Shown: positions 11,113-22,357 of the stretch, one piece after another | How positions within the stretch are numbered: the first letter of the stretch is position 1 | Layout: each line of letters begins with the position of its first letter | From: Bimuria novae-zelandiae CBS 107.79 | Lineage: Eukaryota > Ascomycota > Dothideomycetes > Pleosporales > Didymosphaeriaceae | Direction of reading: 5' to 3' | Assembly: GCA_010015655.1 (NCBI GenBank) | Contig: ML976657.1 | Location: 1,241,654-1,305,653 of the forward strand | Length of the DNA stretch: 64,000 bases | Made by a program: the position numbers and the translations under genes | Notes under the pieces: generated by a model | Told to the model about the DNA's origin: nothing | The model's database searches: none | What the model saw: the letters and a program-made list of their open reading frames with translations, nothing else

Positions 11113-12041
11113 GAACGACGCGCACTAACGTATCCGTGCTGAGCGAGGTAGGAACGACGCTCGATGTCGAAGTATCTGTACTGAGCGAGGTAACGACAGC
11201 ACTCGTCAGCGAAGGGGTAACCGCCGGGCTCTGCGGCGCCACCGTCTGCGCGACCGACGACGGTGTGACCGTCACGGCTGGCGGCAGGGTTAAAGACTGC
11301 GGTGCTGGGCTACCCGTAGCTTGCGCCAGCTGCGAACGCTCTTTTGAAGCGACTTCGTGGCTTGCTATTTGGACCCAGGTCTTGAAGAAGGCGATTTCGT
11401 ATTGTACCCTAGAAATACTGTTAGTCACTTGTTCCTTTAGGCTCAGGCATGGGGAGGGACTTACTTCGCATCGCCATGGTTCGCGCACAAATCCAGTGTC
11501 AGATCCCCATGATACTCCTTCTCACACGTGAAGCTGGACTCCTGCGGCCGCGTCCTGTCAAACGTGTAAATCATCAAGCAGGTCTGCGTCGAGTCGCAGT
11601 AGATAGGCGGGCAGATTTCGCCTTTCGGGTCTTTGTCGAAACTCACCGACAAGCCACCATCGTAGCCCGGGCAGAGTTTTAGCTTCTCTTGATGCATCTC
11701 TGCGGTGGCGTTCTTATCTGTGATGTTGGACCCGGAAGGGTGTTTATTAGGATCCACGCAGTCGAGCAGACTGACATCGTAATAGAGCCTCTTAAACGTC
11801 TCCTTCGGCACCTTGAAGGGGTTTTGGTACAGCGCGTACTCTAGTTGTAAGATCTCCGTGTCAGCAGGGTCACTCGTTTTGGCGATCTTGATGGACACGG
11901 CTTAACCGGCGAGTTTGTCTTCGTCGTCGCAGTAAATAGGGTCGCCGGTGTAGCTGCAGCCGGCGCTTGCGCGCAAGTCCGTGGCCCATGTTCCCCCGGC
12001 TTTGATCTCGTGGGGAACTTATTCTTCTGGAGTTCCATGGC
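11113..12041 (-). pseudogene. Paralogue A: secreted-type protein with Cys-rich core and Ser/Thr tail
   Basis: I do not recognise the family. The core includes LQLEYALYQN, YYDVSLLDC, CPGYDGG and CPPIYCD, all mirrored in paralogue B at 12.7-14.1 kb. A GTAAGT intron follows the core, then YEIAFFKTW and a long Ser/Thr/Val/Pro tail of the kind seen on glycosylated surface proteins. The frame is broken by TAA at 12019-12021 and TAA at 11902-11904, and the 3' end is cut by the Copia insertion. CAA-to-TAA is the change expected of RIP on a duplicated gene. The 5' end upstream of 12041 is not resolved; a further exon to about 12.2 kb is possible. Confidence 0.65.
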
Positions 12042-12055
12042 CTGTGGTTTTGTTA

Positions 12056-12652
12056 CGTGGTCTTTGGAGGTTAGCCGCGTTAAGTAACTTAAGTTATTGA
12101 GAAAATGCACGACTTACCCGCCGAGTGGCCAAGCACCAACGTCTCGAAGAAACACCGGTTATGGACAGTAGTTTTTTACTCTGGCTTCGCCGAACTTTTC
12201 TTCGCCAGCTGGTATGGCCGGTGGGACCTCTCTAGAGGGTATCTGTACAGGTGTCGCCGACACAAAGACGCCATAAAGCGCAGAAACTTCATAATAGTTT
12301 ACCCATATTGTCTGATCGTAAATATTCGTAAGTAATCGTAAATCGTTATACCGTGTTGCTGTATAAAAGAATGAATTGGAATGATGATCCAAACCACCGC
12401 AGAACCTCCCCTATATATACCCCCCAAAACCCCTGTTCACACTCACACTTGCTCCCAAAGTGGCCATGTCTGACAACTCAGCCCCGAAGCCTTTTGTCAA
12501 CACCTATTAGTAGACTAAGAAAGTATGACTCTTGAAAGGGAGAAAAACAATGTGCGTATTAATGAATGGTACAGAGAACGACCCGCAAACATGTTTCCAA
12601 CTCACTCACACAACGTACATGCGGCAGAGTCATCCAGGAATAGAATGGCAAC
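12056..12652. other. Spacer between the two decayed paralogues
   Basis: About 600 bp. The proximal part may hold a 5' exon of paralogue A (a GTAAGT donor is visible on the minus strand near 12.1 kb). The rest contains a TATATATACC stretch near 12410 and short frames without recognisable content. Confidence 0.4.
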
Positions 12653-14062
12653 CTATATAATACCAGTCGTGGTCGATGTAATAGTCACATACTCCGTTTT
12701 CCAGACCGTGATCGTTGTGTCTTCCTCCGCACCGCCTGCTTGGTCCGTCTGTGCCGGGGCAGAAGGTTGCGTGAAGCCGGTGAGGGCCAAAGAGGATGCG
12801 GATGCTGACTCAGAAGCAGCCGAAGATTCATCTGAAGAGGAAACCTCGGTTGATGCGACATCAGTCGAAATGAGTTCAGATGTGGTGGATTCAGAAGCCG
12901 TCGGGGTCGTCGAAATAGGGCACGGTGAAGAGGACAGCGTCGAGATCGTGCTTGATTGTAGCCTACTCCAGCACTCTAATGTCGAAGCTGTGGCGTTGAA
13001 TGCACACTAGATGTCTGACTCTGTGCTTGAACAGAGGGGACAGATCGGGCGTGGTGGACATGTGACTCAGGCTCAAGGAAGGAAACGACGTAACAGTTGC
13101 AGCGGTCTGGGTAAATAGAGGACTCAATGTAGACGAGGTGTTGAGATTCGGCAAGCTGGAGGTTTCATAGGACGTGGTGCTGTTGGGATACAGCGGGCTG
13201 AGACCGGACGAAATAGACGCATTGGTGCCTGGCTTGTAGGGTATGGTAACATTGCCCCTATCTTGTTGTTTCCTCCACTTTCCGTAGATTTCGTAACCAG
13301 TCCTGGATCAACGCGTCAGCTTTAATTAAGGTAGTAAGAATGAACAAAGGAAGTCCAACTTACCCGTTGCCGTTCCCTGCACACAACTCCACGTATAGAT
13401 CCCGTCGTGCTCTTAGTCGCACGAGTGTATTTGTCCAGCTCTGTTCTGTCGTAGTTGTAGATCATATTACAAAACTGTATGCCATCGCAATAGACAGGCG
13501 GACAATGCTCGGAATCTGTTGTCCACAGAGCAAGACCGTTCTGATAACCTGGACACCCATCGATTTTCTTTCGGCTATGTCTCTCATCCTGACTAGCCTA
13601 AACGTCTGTCACAGCGGTGGTATTCACAGCGCAGTTGAGCAAGCTGATATCGTACCACAGCTTCTTGAACGTTTCAGTATTTTGGCCCAGAGCATATTCA
13701 AACTGTAGAATATTGCTGCTCCAATCATTCGGTGGTTTCGTTATCTTCACACTCATAGCGTTGCCCAGGACCTGATCTGCGATTGGATGTGAATCGTAAG
13801 AAGTCTCACGCACTGGCTTGTGACAAGTATCGCCCGCGGGGAGTGGAATTTCGATACTGCTGCGATCTGCGCTCTGTGGCCATGCTCCCTCGGACCGCAT
13901 CGTGAAGTCTTCCTCGCACGAGTTGATGATGTAGAGCAAGCCGCCTGGTTCGACTGAACGCTGACAGCGTTTGGTGTGTTCCATAGCAAGCGTAGGGACC
14001 AAGCCACTTCTGCCACTCGCGACAAGAATGCTGGAAGCTGCTGATATTCGTTGTAATCGCAT
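12653..14062 (-). pseudogene. Paralogue B: second, decayed copy of the same family
   Basis: The core matches paralogue A segment by segment: LQFEYALGQN, LWYDISLLNC, CPGYQNG, CPPVYCD, then an intron with GTAAGT donor (about 13.36 kb) and YEIYGKW. An in-frame TAG at 13598-13600 falls between the conserved Cys blocks where paralogue A has an open codon, so it is not an intron. The Ser/Thr-rich tail is also split over frames near 13.0 kb and ends at 12653. The N-terminal part near 14.06 kb is not secure. The family is unknown to me; spaced cysteines and a Ser/Thr stalk suggest a cell-surface or secreted protein. Confidence 0.62.
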
Positions 14063-14243
14063 AATGAAGAGTTACTGATATCGGATTCCAGCGACGTTGC
14101 TAAACAGTTGCTTTTCCAATGGACAAATGCCTTTCGGAACGGCAGAATATCGCACCGGACACCAAGTCCACGGAAAGAATTGCGGAGAGAATGAAAGCAT
14201 GCACATGTATATTTCTGTACATGAGGTTCACTCTCTGAGTAAG

Positions 14244-14351
14244 CCAAGTCTTTGTGGATGGAATCATTAAACCAGGTCTTTGTGGGTAGAATCATTGAAC
14301 AAAGTCTTTGTGGATGGACTCATTAAACCAAGTCTTTGTGGGTGGACTCCT
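14244..14351 (+). repeat. 28-bp tandem repeat, about four copies
   Basis: Units start at 14244, 14272, 14300 and 14328. Each reads roughly CCAAGTCTTTGTGGATGG followed by AATCATTAAA, with a few substitutions; the fourth is incomplete. The array lies between the start side of paralogue B and the 3' end of the MFS gene. Confidence 0.9.
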
Positions 14352-14387
14352 ACCTGTTGGATAGACTCAACGAACTCGATGCGAATC

Positions 14388-16152
14388 TTACTCCCTCTTC
14401 GTGCCCACTCTTCCGATGCCTCTGAGTCCCCAAGCGAACAGAAAAACCGTTGCAACACTCCCAGCGAAACAATACCAAAAAGCGGCTCTGTAACCTTCCA
14501 TCAAAGCCTGCGGGCTTTGTTTGTCGCTCCATTTACTATTTTCTGTCACGCTCGCAGCAATGAGACCGCTCGATGCAAGCCCTACGCTCTTGCCGATCTG
14601 CGCTATGGTGTTGAAGACGCCACCTGCGAGAGCCTGCGTCTTTTTAGGAAACACGGAAGTGATGATGAGGTTCGATACGGTGAACAAGGCGTCCGCTCCA
14701 ACCGGATTCAGAGCCATGGCAGGGAATGCACATGCCCAGTAAGTCCACTCCGGTTTGATGATGCACATCAAAAGTGCACCTATTGCGGTCATCGCTACGC
14801 CAACCACCACCGCCCGATCGGCGCGGACCTTATGTGCAAGGAGCCCCATTACGATATTTGCTATAGTTCCAGCAAGTGGCGCAGGCAAGAAACGAATAGA
14901 AGTCTGAATCGCAGAGATCTCCTGTACGTCTTGAAAAAAGAGCGTCAGAAATGACTCAATGGCGTTGAATATACCCCACGTCATGAATACTCCGATACAA
15001 ACAGTCGTGAAGATGCGATTGCGCCAGAGGGAGTTGGGTATCACAGCGGGCCTGCCGAGGCGCTCTTGTCGATCAACCCAGTATATGAAGGCTGGTATCA
15101 AAGCGATGGATATTACGAGCGTGGATAGAGTGGCTGGTTGCTTGATACTGGAGCCACTGTCGCTGATCAAACTAAGTTGGTCAGCGGAGGCGGGGGATGG
15201 TGAATACTGGGGAAAACCTACGCGAACGCATATGAAAGCATCGCTAGAGAAGCACTTCCGATGGTGATGCCGACCCAGTCAATCTCTGTGCGTAGCCGCT
15301 TCCAAATATTGGTTTGCACCGCATTAACCTTGGGCAAGCCGAAGATTCCAACCACAAAGACCACACTATTGATGATGGCTGCGATATGGAAGCCCCATCT
15401 CCAACCAATAGTGTTCGAGAAGACACCACCAAGTGTGAGACCGACAGAAAATCCGATAGGTTGGCCACCTCCCATAGCTGCAAAAGCGATGTTTCTGCTC
15501 TTCCCTTCCGGAAATGTGCCAGTGATGATACTAACAGCAGAAGGTAAGCAGAAGCTGATTGCTACCCCGGCAAGGGCTCTGAACACAATCAGCTGGGTTG
15601 ATGTCTGTGCAAGACCACAGGCGAGTGTAAATGCAGATTGGAGGACACAGCCGGTGAGGTACATAGGCCTGCAGTAGAGTGAGCAATTCGCTGCGGAATT
15701 AGGATTGTTGGGCACCGTTCACCTGCTGCCAACAACATCGGCTACCGAACCGAGCAACAAAAGCGTACAACCGCATGCGAGTGCGTATATAGAGATTGGC
15801 CTACAAAGTATCAGTTATTGATGTGCGAGGAGGTTGCCTTCGTGACTCACCACAGCAAAAGACTAGGCGGAATATCCAACTCCTCCGCCATCGTGGGTAG
15901 TCCCACAGTCACCAAACCCGCCAACAGCGTACTGATCATCGTCACACACACGACTGTGACCAATACAATTGCTGTTGTTCCTTTCGTTGGAGCCTGCACT
16001 GCATTCGAAATGATGGTGTTGATAGGTCGGAGTTCCTCTGCCATTGACGATGCGTCATCGCCTTTGATGTGCACTCTGGATGGCTCTATAAGAGTCACAG
16101 GTGTGGACGCCGCGTAGGCGTCCAATTCGATCGATGTAGTCGAGTGCGACAT
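14388..16152 (-). CDS. MFS transporter, DHA2-type drug/H+ antiporter
   Basis: Four exons are inferred (16152-15851, 15800-15723, 15668-15222, 15171-14388), all with GT-AG introns of 49-54 nt, giving 536 residues. The protein starts MSHSTTSIELDAYA; a first membrane span follows near residue 50. The MFS loop motif appears as GSVADVVGSR and the antiporter motif C as GGGQPIGFSVGLTLGGVF. The length and hydrophobic pattern fit the 14-span DHA2 class that exports toxic compounds from the plasma membrane or vacuole. The frame is intact, unlike both neighbours. The substrate cannot be read from sequence. It lies in an accessory island with no biosynthetic genes nearby. Confidence 0.88.
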
Positions 16153-16537
16153 TTTTACGAGAGACTCGTACTCTAGGTGACAACTGGAGCCTATAGAATT
16201 TTTCAATGCGCAGTCAGGGACGCCGTAAGGTGGGTTTTAGGTATTCGAGGTGCGGAATTAGCTCCGCAACGTAAGATGCAGCACCTGTGAGTAAGCCATT
16301 GATCTAGCCGCATGTAGCGCGACATCTTCCACAATTTTCTATTATCGGTAGTGCCTAGCTAGGTAAGGTAGCAATACAAATGGATCATGTTGGATGCTGT
16401 TCCGCGGGTGGTTCCTACTATATGAATTACCTATTTATTATTATAAGTCCTACTATAAGCGGACCTAAACCTAGCAAACCGAAGCTATAAAATATAGCGA
16501 AAACTAGCTTGCCTGCTTAGTGGTACTCGATATAATC
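16153..16537. other. AT-rich intergenic stretch
   Basis: Between the MFS start and the HET pseudogene. From about 16.41 to 16.55 kb it is TA-rich, in a style like RIP-altered sequence. No gene is visible; it also holds the MFS promoter. Confidence 0.5.
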
Positions 16538-18585
16538 TTATTGCTCCCTCGCATCTTGGCCACTTAAATAGCTCTTCCAAGGCTCTTCGTCATAGCAACA
16601 ACCCGGACCGACAGCCTCCAGTCTGAATGCATCTCCGCCTTGGATATCAATCCAATAAATCTTCTTGCCGTCTCTCCTCCCGATACGAATTTCGAGCTTC
16701 GCGCACCCACCTCCCGGTAGCTCTAGTCTCATTCGGTCCAGATTCTCCCATCTCGCAGACCCCTTGCGTCCATTCCAGTACTCGTATGCGATCTGGTTTA
16801 TGGTTTCATATGGCTTCCCCGTGTCAATATCACAGCCAAGGTCGCTCTAGATGTTCCAGTTATGCGCCCCCATTATGGTGTAAAACATGTCCCCTTTGCC
16901 ATCCCGGAAGAGGAGCACCGCGCAGCACCCGCTCCTGTCAAATCTGAGTCTTAGCTCCCCATATTCGTGATCTGGGATCGTCTATTGTTTATGAATCTGG
17001 TGGTAGGTGAGGATGGGGATGCCTTGGGGTCCCGATCGGAAGCAGAAGAGATATTCGGGCTCCGGCGCAAACCACCCGGAGAGATCAAACTGGCAGGGAT
17101 CCCGGTTCCTTGCGCCGGTCAGGCTCATGTCGTTCATATGGGCGTTGATGGCATGCGCTTCGTCGATCCAGTGGGGTTCCTCCTGGACGCAGATGTCCTG
17201 GAAGTCGTCCTCGCCGAAGGACACTTCCCGGGTGTCTAGCTTAATGGTGTCCGTTCTGATGCGGGCGTACATTGGATACCCTTTCATCGTCGTCTCCGAG
17301 CTTCTTGAGGTAGATTGCCATGGGTAGCGTGTCGTGGTAGTTTATTTCGGGCTTCTTGTGGCACGCCATGACCGCCAAATACACGTCGTCCTCGCCCGGC
17401 GACCCATCGGGGTCCAGAATCAACGGTAACCGGATCCGGAGACCCCTGTTGGAGAAGGTCAATCGCTGAGACACCTGGTGGCGCTCGCGCGGCTAGTAGA
17501 AGCGACGGCAGTTCTTGAAGTGCCGCGGAGACCGTGCCAGCAAGCCTGCCGATTGCCTTTTCTCCCCTGGCGGTTCCTGCCAGCAAAACAGGGACTGGTC
17601 GTCCGATGTCTTGAGCATCTTAACCTGCAGCCGAAAGAAAGTCTTTTCTTCGTCTTCTTCAACCTCTTTCTCGTCGCCCGTCTGCAGCCTCATTGGCATA
17701 TTCACCCCCAAGAGCCCCATGAGACAGTATGACTTGTCGGCGCCCACTGACGTCTGTCTTTCGGCAGCCCACGAGAGCCTCTGCGCGACGCTTACCTCGC
17801 CTCCTTGGTTCAGAACCACGATGGACGGTGCGATTCCCGTGATCTCCGCGGTGATACCTTTGAAGCTAGACTTTGCCCCGATCTCCTCCCAATCGCTGTT
17901 GAAAAAGATGAGGTAGAGGGGCGCCAGTAGCTCTTGAAGGGTCCAGCCACGCGTGAACCACTGGCTCGTGCGGAACTTGGAATCCTTGTGCTCCGGCTCG
18001 AGATCGTTCTTGGGTACGTCATACATGTAGCAATAACATACTTGAGACTTGCGATACCACGCAAACATGGCATTAATGGCGTACGTAACCTCGTCCTTTT
18101 CCCGCTTGTTGATGCAGCACGTATCGATCCAAACGTCTGATAGGTTCTCGTCAGTGATCGAGACTTTGGCTCTTGTCAGCCTAAGCGGAAAGTTATTGGC
18201 ACTTACAATCGAGACCTACGCTCGCCGCTTGCTTGCAACAGTTGACAATCTTCTCGTATCCATCCGTCTGCTTCATTGTATCCATCAAGTTGAACATGTC
18301 CGAATAGGTGACTTCATCTTCCAGCCGTCTGTGAGAAAGGATTGCGTAATCTGGCACTCGGGAGACCCGAAACTCGGTAAAAGTCAAAGTCCTCGTGTGC
18401 ATCAGCCTCATCATCTCGGTGACGGGTATCTTGGACGCGGGTTTGGTGGCCATGTCTAGTTCAGACTCAACGACTGATTCGGTTTCGGCAGACATATTGA
18501 CCTGGACCTCGTTTCGGGCGGCGTCGGGGGCCTGCTCGACCCTGAAGAAAGCCTGAGACAAGAAGTTGAAGAGTTTCTTCTGCAT
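16538..18585 (-). pseudogene. HET-domain (heterokaryon incompatibility) protein, broken
   Basis: HET proteins trigger cell death when unlike fungal individuals fuse. The N-terminal HET domain is clear: PDYAILSHRR, then, across an intron (18206-18137), GLDYVWIDTCCINK, AINAMFAWYR and SQWFTRGWTLQELLAP. The usual SHTW motif is altered to SHRR. The downstream half still reads well (LTFSNRGLRIRLPL, the HET-associated region) but is interrupted by TAG at 17493-17495, 16982-16984 and 16847-16849 and by a frame change near 17.29 kb. All three stops are TAG, as CAG-to-TAG changes would give. A truncated product ending at 17493 would keep the whole HET domain, so partial function is not excluded. Confidence 0.85.
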
Positions 18586-19109
18586 TTTTGCTGCCGTGAT
18601 TTCTTGGTTCGAAGGTTCTGTGTGTGATGCTCGACGGTCTGGCAGCTCATCCGCGAGAACAATAATGACATGGACCAGGCCTCCTTCTCATATCCATGAA
18701 TCCTTCGCTTATGGGAGGAACGGACAGAGGAGGGCTTGGGGTTTCCGAATGTTCAGCTGTGTTCAGCCGCCCTATCAGACGTGCAAAGAGGGCACGTCTG
18801 TAGGGGGAAGCGAGGCAAGAAAAACTTATTCCGGCGAAGCGGGCGGCATGGGATCGAATCGGCACTGCCCACGTCAGCACCCTTAGACGCTGGCGAGTGT
18901 GGGCACACGCTTCGTTGTAGACCAGGAATATTTTTTCGAAGGTGCTGAAACCGAGATTGGTAATGGCTTCTGCTTTGTGAGCTGGTAAAGCAGGTTTGGA
19001 GAATGGCGTTGGAGCCGTGCTAGACCCTAATGCCTTCTGGTGGGGTTACTACGCCTTTTTATATAAGCCCTATAAGTCTGTTCCTGAGACCTTTACTAAG
19101 AAGAAAAAA
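18586..19109. other. Intergenic region upstream of the HET pseudogene
   Basis: No supported gene. A 60-codon frame at 18996-19178 ends inside a repeat element and has no recognisable features. From about 19.0 kb the sequence becomes AT-rich next to the short elements. Confidence 0.5.
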
Positions 19110-19169
19110 GTGACGGTTAAGAACATTCTATTCCGACAGGAGCAGAAGGTTAGCCTTTTGCTCCGCGAC
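19110..19169 (-). repeat. 60-bp hairpin element, copy 1
   Basis: On the minus strand this reads GTCGCGGAGCAAAAGG ... AACCGTCAC. It matches the plus-strand copy at 30804 at 59 of 60 positions. It contains an 11-bp stem (GGAGCAGAAGG with CCTTTTGCTCC, one G-T pair). Its ends equal those of the 212-bp element in the Copia LTR, so it may be an internally deleted relative. Confidence 0.85.
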
Positions 19170-19349
19170 AATAAATAATCTTTCTAATACGTTTATCTTA
19201 TATTTTGGGCTAAGATTATCAATATTCAAGCTGTCATTATGCTCTTCTACCCCCTCCGCGCGGTACGGTGGGTCGCTGGTTGACATGTTGGGGTCTGTGT
19301 ATTGAATGGTGTGTGCTAGAGACAAAATATGGAGGATGAGCGGAGACCG

Positions 19350-19681
19350 TCTGGTTCCTCGGTAGGGCGCGCTCCCACCCCGCGCTTCTAACTCCCTGTA
19401 GGAGCTTTTGTAGGGTCCCCGACATAGATATTCAAGTGTTTTAAGCTTGATAGCTATATGTAAGTCTATCACAGATCTAGCGGAACGCGCTACGGTCTTC
19501 GTAACAGCCTCAACAGCTTAACGCATAATAACAGCAATTCTAGTAGCAAGGAAAAATTAAACCCTCGCTATAAATACTCCTCTCAATTAAACGGTCTCGC
19601 CTTCGCACTCTCCTTCTATTACCCACAAACGCTCTTCGCGATGCCGTCTTAACCAACAATCCCACGCTTATCGATTGGATA
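19350..19681 (+). mobile_element. Short dispersed element (long form) with 11-bp target duplication
   Basis: The element starts TCTGGTTCCTCGGTAGGG and is flanked by the exact 11-bp direct repeat AGCGGAGACCG (19339-19349 and 19682-19692). A second copy at 32581 shares the 5' end and the 3' half, including a TATA-like run (CTCGCTATAAATACTCCTC). This copy has about 110 bp more in the middle. It has no inverted ends and no coding sequence. Long target duplications of variable length are typical of elements copied by LINE-type reverse transcription, so a SINE-like nature is likely. Confidence 0.75.
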
Positions 19682-19692
19682 AGCGGAGACCG

Positions 19693-20245
19693 CAGTTCTT
19701 GCTACGTTTTGAAGCCAAGGTAGAGCGTTGATGGTGTTGGTTTAGGATCGCCAGTGGAGGTTGTGTAACAAGGCTGGATTCATAGTAATATAGTCGCATC
19801 TACCGAGCTTAGAAAACAGGATTAACTGTCAGCATCGTTATTAGTGGCTGTCCCTTTCTTTAGTAGATTTTGCGGCTCGTTGCTACGGCGATGGAACGGA
19901 GGATGCAGTGCGCACTATAGATTGGTTTTCGGGAAAACAAAATTATTTATATAATATAACACTAGAATGCTGATGGCGCGCCCGACAAGATCGTGAGATC
20001 ACTCCGAGTCTCAATGCCCATACTACTAGTACGGTGAACCAAAATCTAACGAGCGACCATTATCTTCCAAAGCCACGAAACGGTCGGCTGAGGCAGCTGA
20101 CGAATAATAGAAATTGCAGGATAAAAACAAAAATGCTACCCAACGCCAACGCAATGCGAAATCAAAATGGTCTACCCATATCCTGTACTATGCAATGCTG
20201 TATCTTGACTCTATACTGACTGTCCCTGTCGTCAAATCCGATAGC
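19693..20245. other. Intergenic, no gene seen
   Basis: About 550 bp downstream of the cupin gene. It has an AT-rich patch near 19.93 kb and no open frame worth calling. The 3' UTR of the cupin gene probably occupies its right end. Confidence 0.5.
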
Positions 20246-21167
20246 TTAGTAGCCTTTAGAGTAGCTGCCAGCCACAGCCGTGGCCGTGGGAGTGCTGGTA
20301 GAGTTCCCAGTAGGATAGCCTTGGTTCTTGCACTTCGCCAGGCAAATGTCGACGCTCCGGGCGAGGTTGGCGGGGATGTACTTGCGGAATTCCTCAATGT
20401 TGGTGCCATTGATACTCTTGGGGAAACCGAGAGTGGCGTTCACCACATCTGCGTTCAGACCAAAGAAGGCCTGGGCCGCCTGGACGGTTCCAGGGTCCGC
20501 GCTGTTCAGAGTACCCAGAGCCTTAGCCTTTACACACTGGTTATTTATCTGGTAGTGAATACTGCCTTGCGGGAACACGGTGCCCTGGTACTTCTTGAGG
20601 GTGCCAGCGATTTCAGCGTTTCCAGATTCAACGAGGTTGTTTTCGGTGATGTAGCCAAAGTCGATCTGGCCCTCTGTGGTCGTGTACCACTCGCTCGCGC
20701 GGGGGTGAACGTGGGGCGTGTTCATGCCACAGGGTTCGAGGTCGAAGTATGTGGTAGAGATGCCGAGACGTTGGAGGATGGGGAAGGTGCCGGCGTTCTG
20801 GTGTACACGTTAGTCTATAGGTAGGATATGAAAAGAAAGGTAAAACACTTACAGCAGCCTTGCTAGCTCCACCCTTAGCACCCTTGGCGGGTTTTGCGTC
20901 ATTGAAGTCGAACACGGTGGCTTTCTTCAAGTCTTCGCCAGTGAGCAGAGTCTGGCCCTGCGTTGTGAGGAGAAGCTTCAAGCGCTCGATTTCGGTGGTG
21001 GCATCGGCCAACGCTTTCTTCAATTCAGGATCGAGCGAAGGGGCAGCTGCAGCTGGAGTAGCAGTAGCAGTGCTGGGCGTCATCACAGTCGTAAGACTCT
21101 GTTGGGGGAGAGCCTGAACTGCGGAAAGAGCGACAGCCGCAAGGAACGTCTTGGTGATGGTGACCAT
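20246..21167 (-). CDS. Secreted cupin (germin/spherulin-1A type)
   Basis: Two exons (21167-20853 and 20797-20246; 55-nt intron) give 288 residues. The N-terminus MVTITKTFLAAVALSAVQA is a signal peptide. A Ser/Thr/Ala-rich spacer and a short helical segment lead to one cupin_1 barrel, with the metal-site motif HVHPRASEW followed by a conserved Gly and the downstream motif GSIHYQINN. The C-terminal tail is Ser/Thr-rich with possible glycosylation sites. Related fungal proteins are secreted or wall-bound, and their enzyme activity is mostly unknown. I infer an extracellular metal-binding protein without assigning a reaction. Confidence 0.85.
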
Positions 21168-22357
21168 TTTGATTAAATTGATTAGTTCGTTGAGGTAGCG
21201 AAAGTGCTAGACGATAAGGAAATAAGGAAATAAGAAAAAGATAAGCAGAGATGAGAGAGTATGGTTTTCTGCTTTGTAGGCAAAGAGATAGTGAGATGAA
21301 GAGCAAACATCATCGTCCGTCACCTTCTCTTTATACTAGTATCGTACGCTTCTATCGTGAATGCTGACCGACTAACAGCCATAAATGTCCACGGACGTGT
21401 TGCGACCCGGATGATGTTGAGCGGTCTGAGCCACGACAAGCTACAGCTGTCATGTACTAGCGCTTATCCTAAGAATACGGTTATTTCTTAAGGTTGTTCT
21501 TTGTGTTATTGCCAAAGATACGATTGGGCGCGAGTTTTGAAACAAAGCGTTTTCACCGTCAGCCTGGTGGGCGGAAGGCGGTGACCCGTGGCGCTAATTG
21601 AGGCAGCTCAGTTATGATGACAGGCAGGCGTAAACACTTGAATGCTTTGGGACAAAAGAGAACAATGCCAGGTAGAAGCGCCAGTAGTGGCTGACCCGCT
21701 TGGAAATCACCATGTTCTCGTACGTCCACACATTGCGCAGCAGGGTACCTATGCAATGGTTGTTCTTTACGGGCTGGGTCCTCTTCGCTGTCAAGTTCGG
21801 GAGCATTTCGGAGAAAGCAAGTAAGGATTTAAACAGGGATGAGTCCATGTCAAACGAAACGAGTTCACGTGCTGCTGCTTGAACCATGGGAGCCAGCGTT
21901 CGCATGGTGCCTCCCGCCGCGGTACCAAAATGAACCTTGGAAGGTGCTGCACGTAGAATTCTGCACAGCCCTGGCGGCTGAAGGATGGTGATGCCAGCAC
22001 GGGCATGGCACCTAGCCAGCCCCCAGATTTAGTCATCTTGGCGGGAGAAGGCTGGATAGGTAAGCAGTCCCATAAATAGGCCAAGTTGTAACAACTACAT
22101 CCCGCTCACCTCCGCGTTACTGTGTTCAAATTTCGGAAATTGTGCATTTGACGCTCACCATGAGTTGCGGCGCAGAAGTCATCATCGACCAATTTAGCAA
22201 TGGGATTGGCAAAAATAACAGATCGTCAAGAGCTGGAGAATCAAGCACCGCAACACGCTAACAAATGCTCGCTGATGAGATGTTGAAATACATTGAGAAA
22301 AAGATGAACATGAGCCATTCCAGTCTATACGCTTCGTAACCCGGCCGTGGGCAAACA
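21168..22357. other. 1.2-kb intergenic region
   Basis: The left end is the cupin promoter. A 97-codon frame on the minus strand (21612-21905) has no recognisable domain and overlaps several competing frames. I do not support a gene here. Confidence 0.45.

Noticed and set aside
14388..18585. A secondary-metabolite cluster around the MFS exporter
   Set aside because: No synthase, cyclase, P450 or dedicated regulator lies nearby; neighbours are a HET pseudogene and decayed surface-type genes.
18996..19178. A 60-codon plus-strand frame
   Set aside because: Its 3' end is the 60-bp repeat element; composition is AT-rich and no homologue is evident.
20114..20824. A 236-codon plus-strand frame opposite the cupin gene
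   Set aside because: It is the antisense of a well-supported secreted cupin and has no features of its own.
21612..21905. A 97-codon minus-strand frame as a gene
   Set aside because: Competing frames of similar length on the other strand, no recognisable motif, no splice partner.
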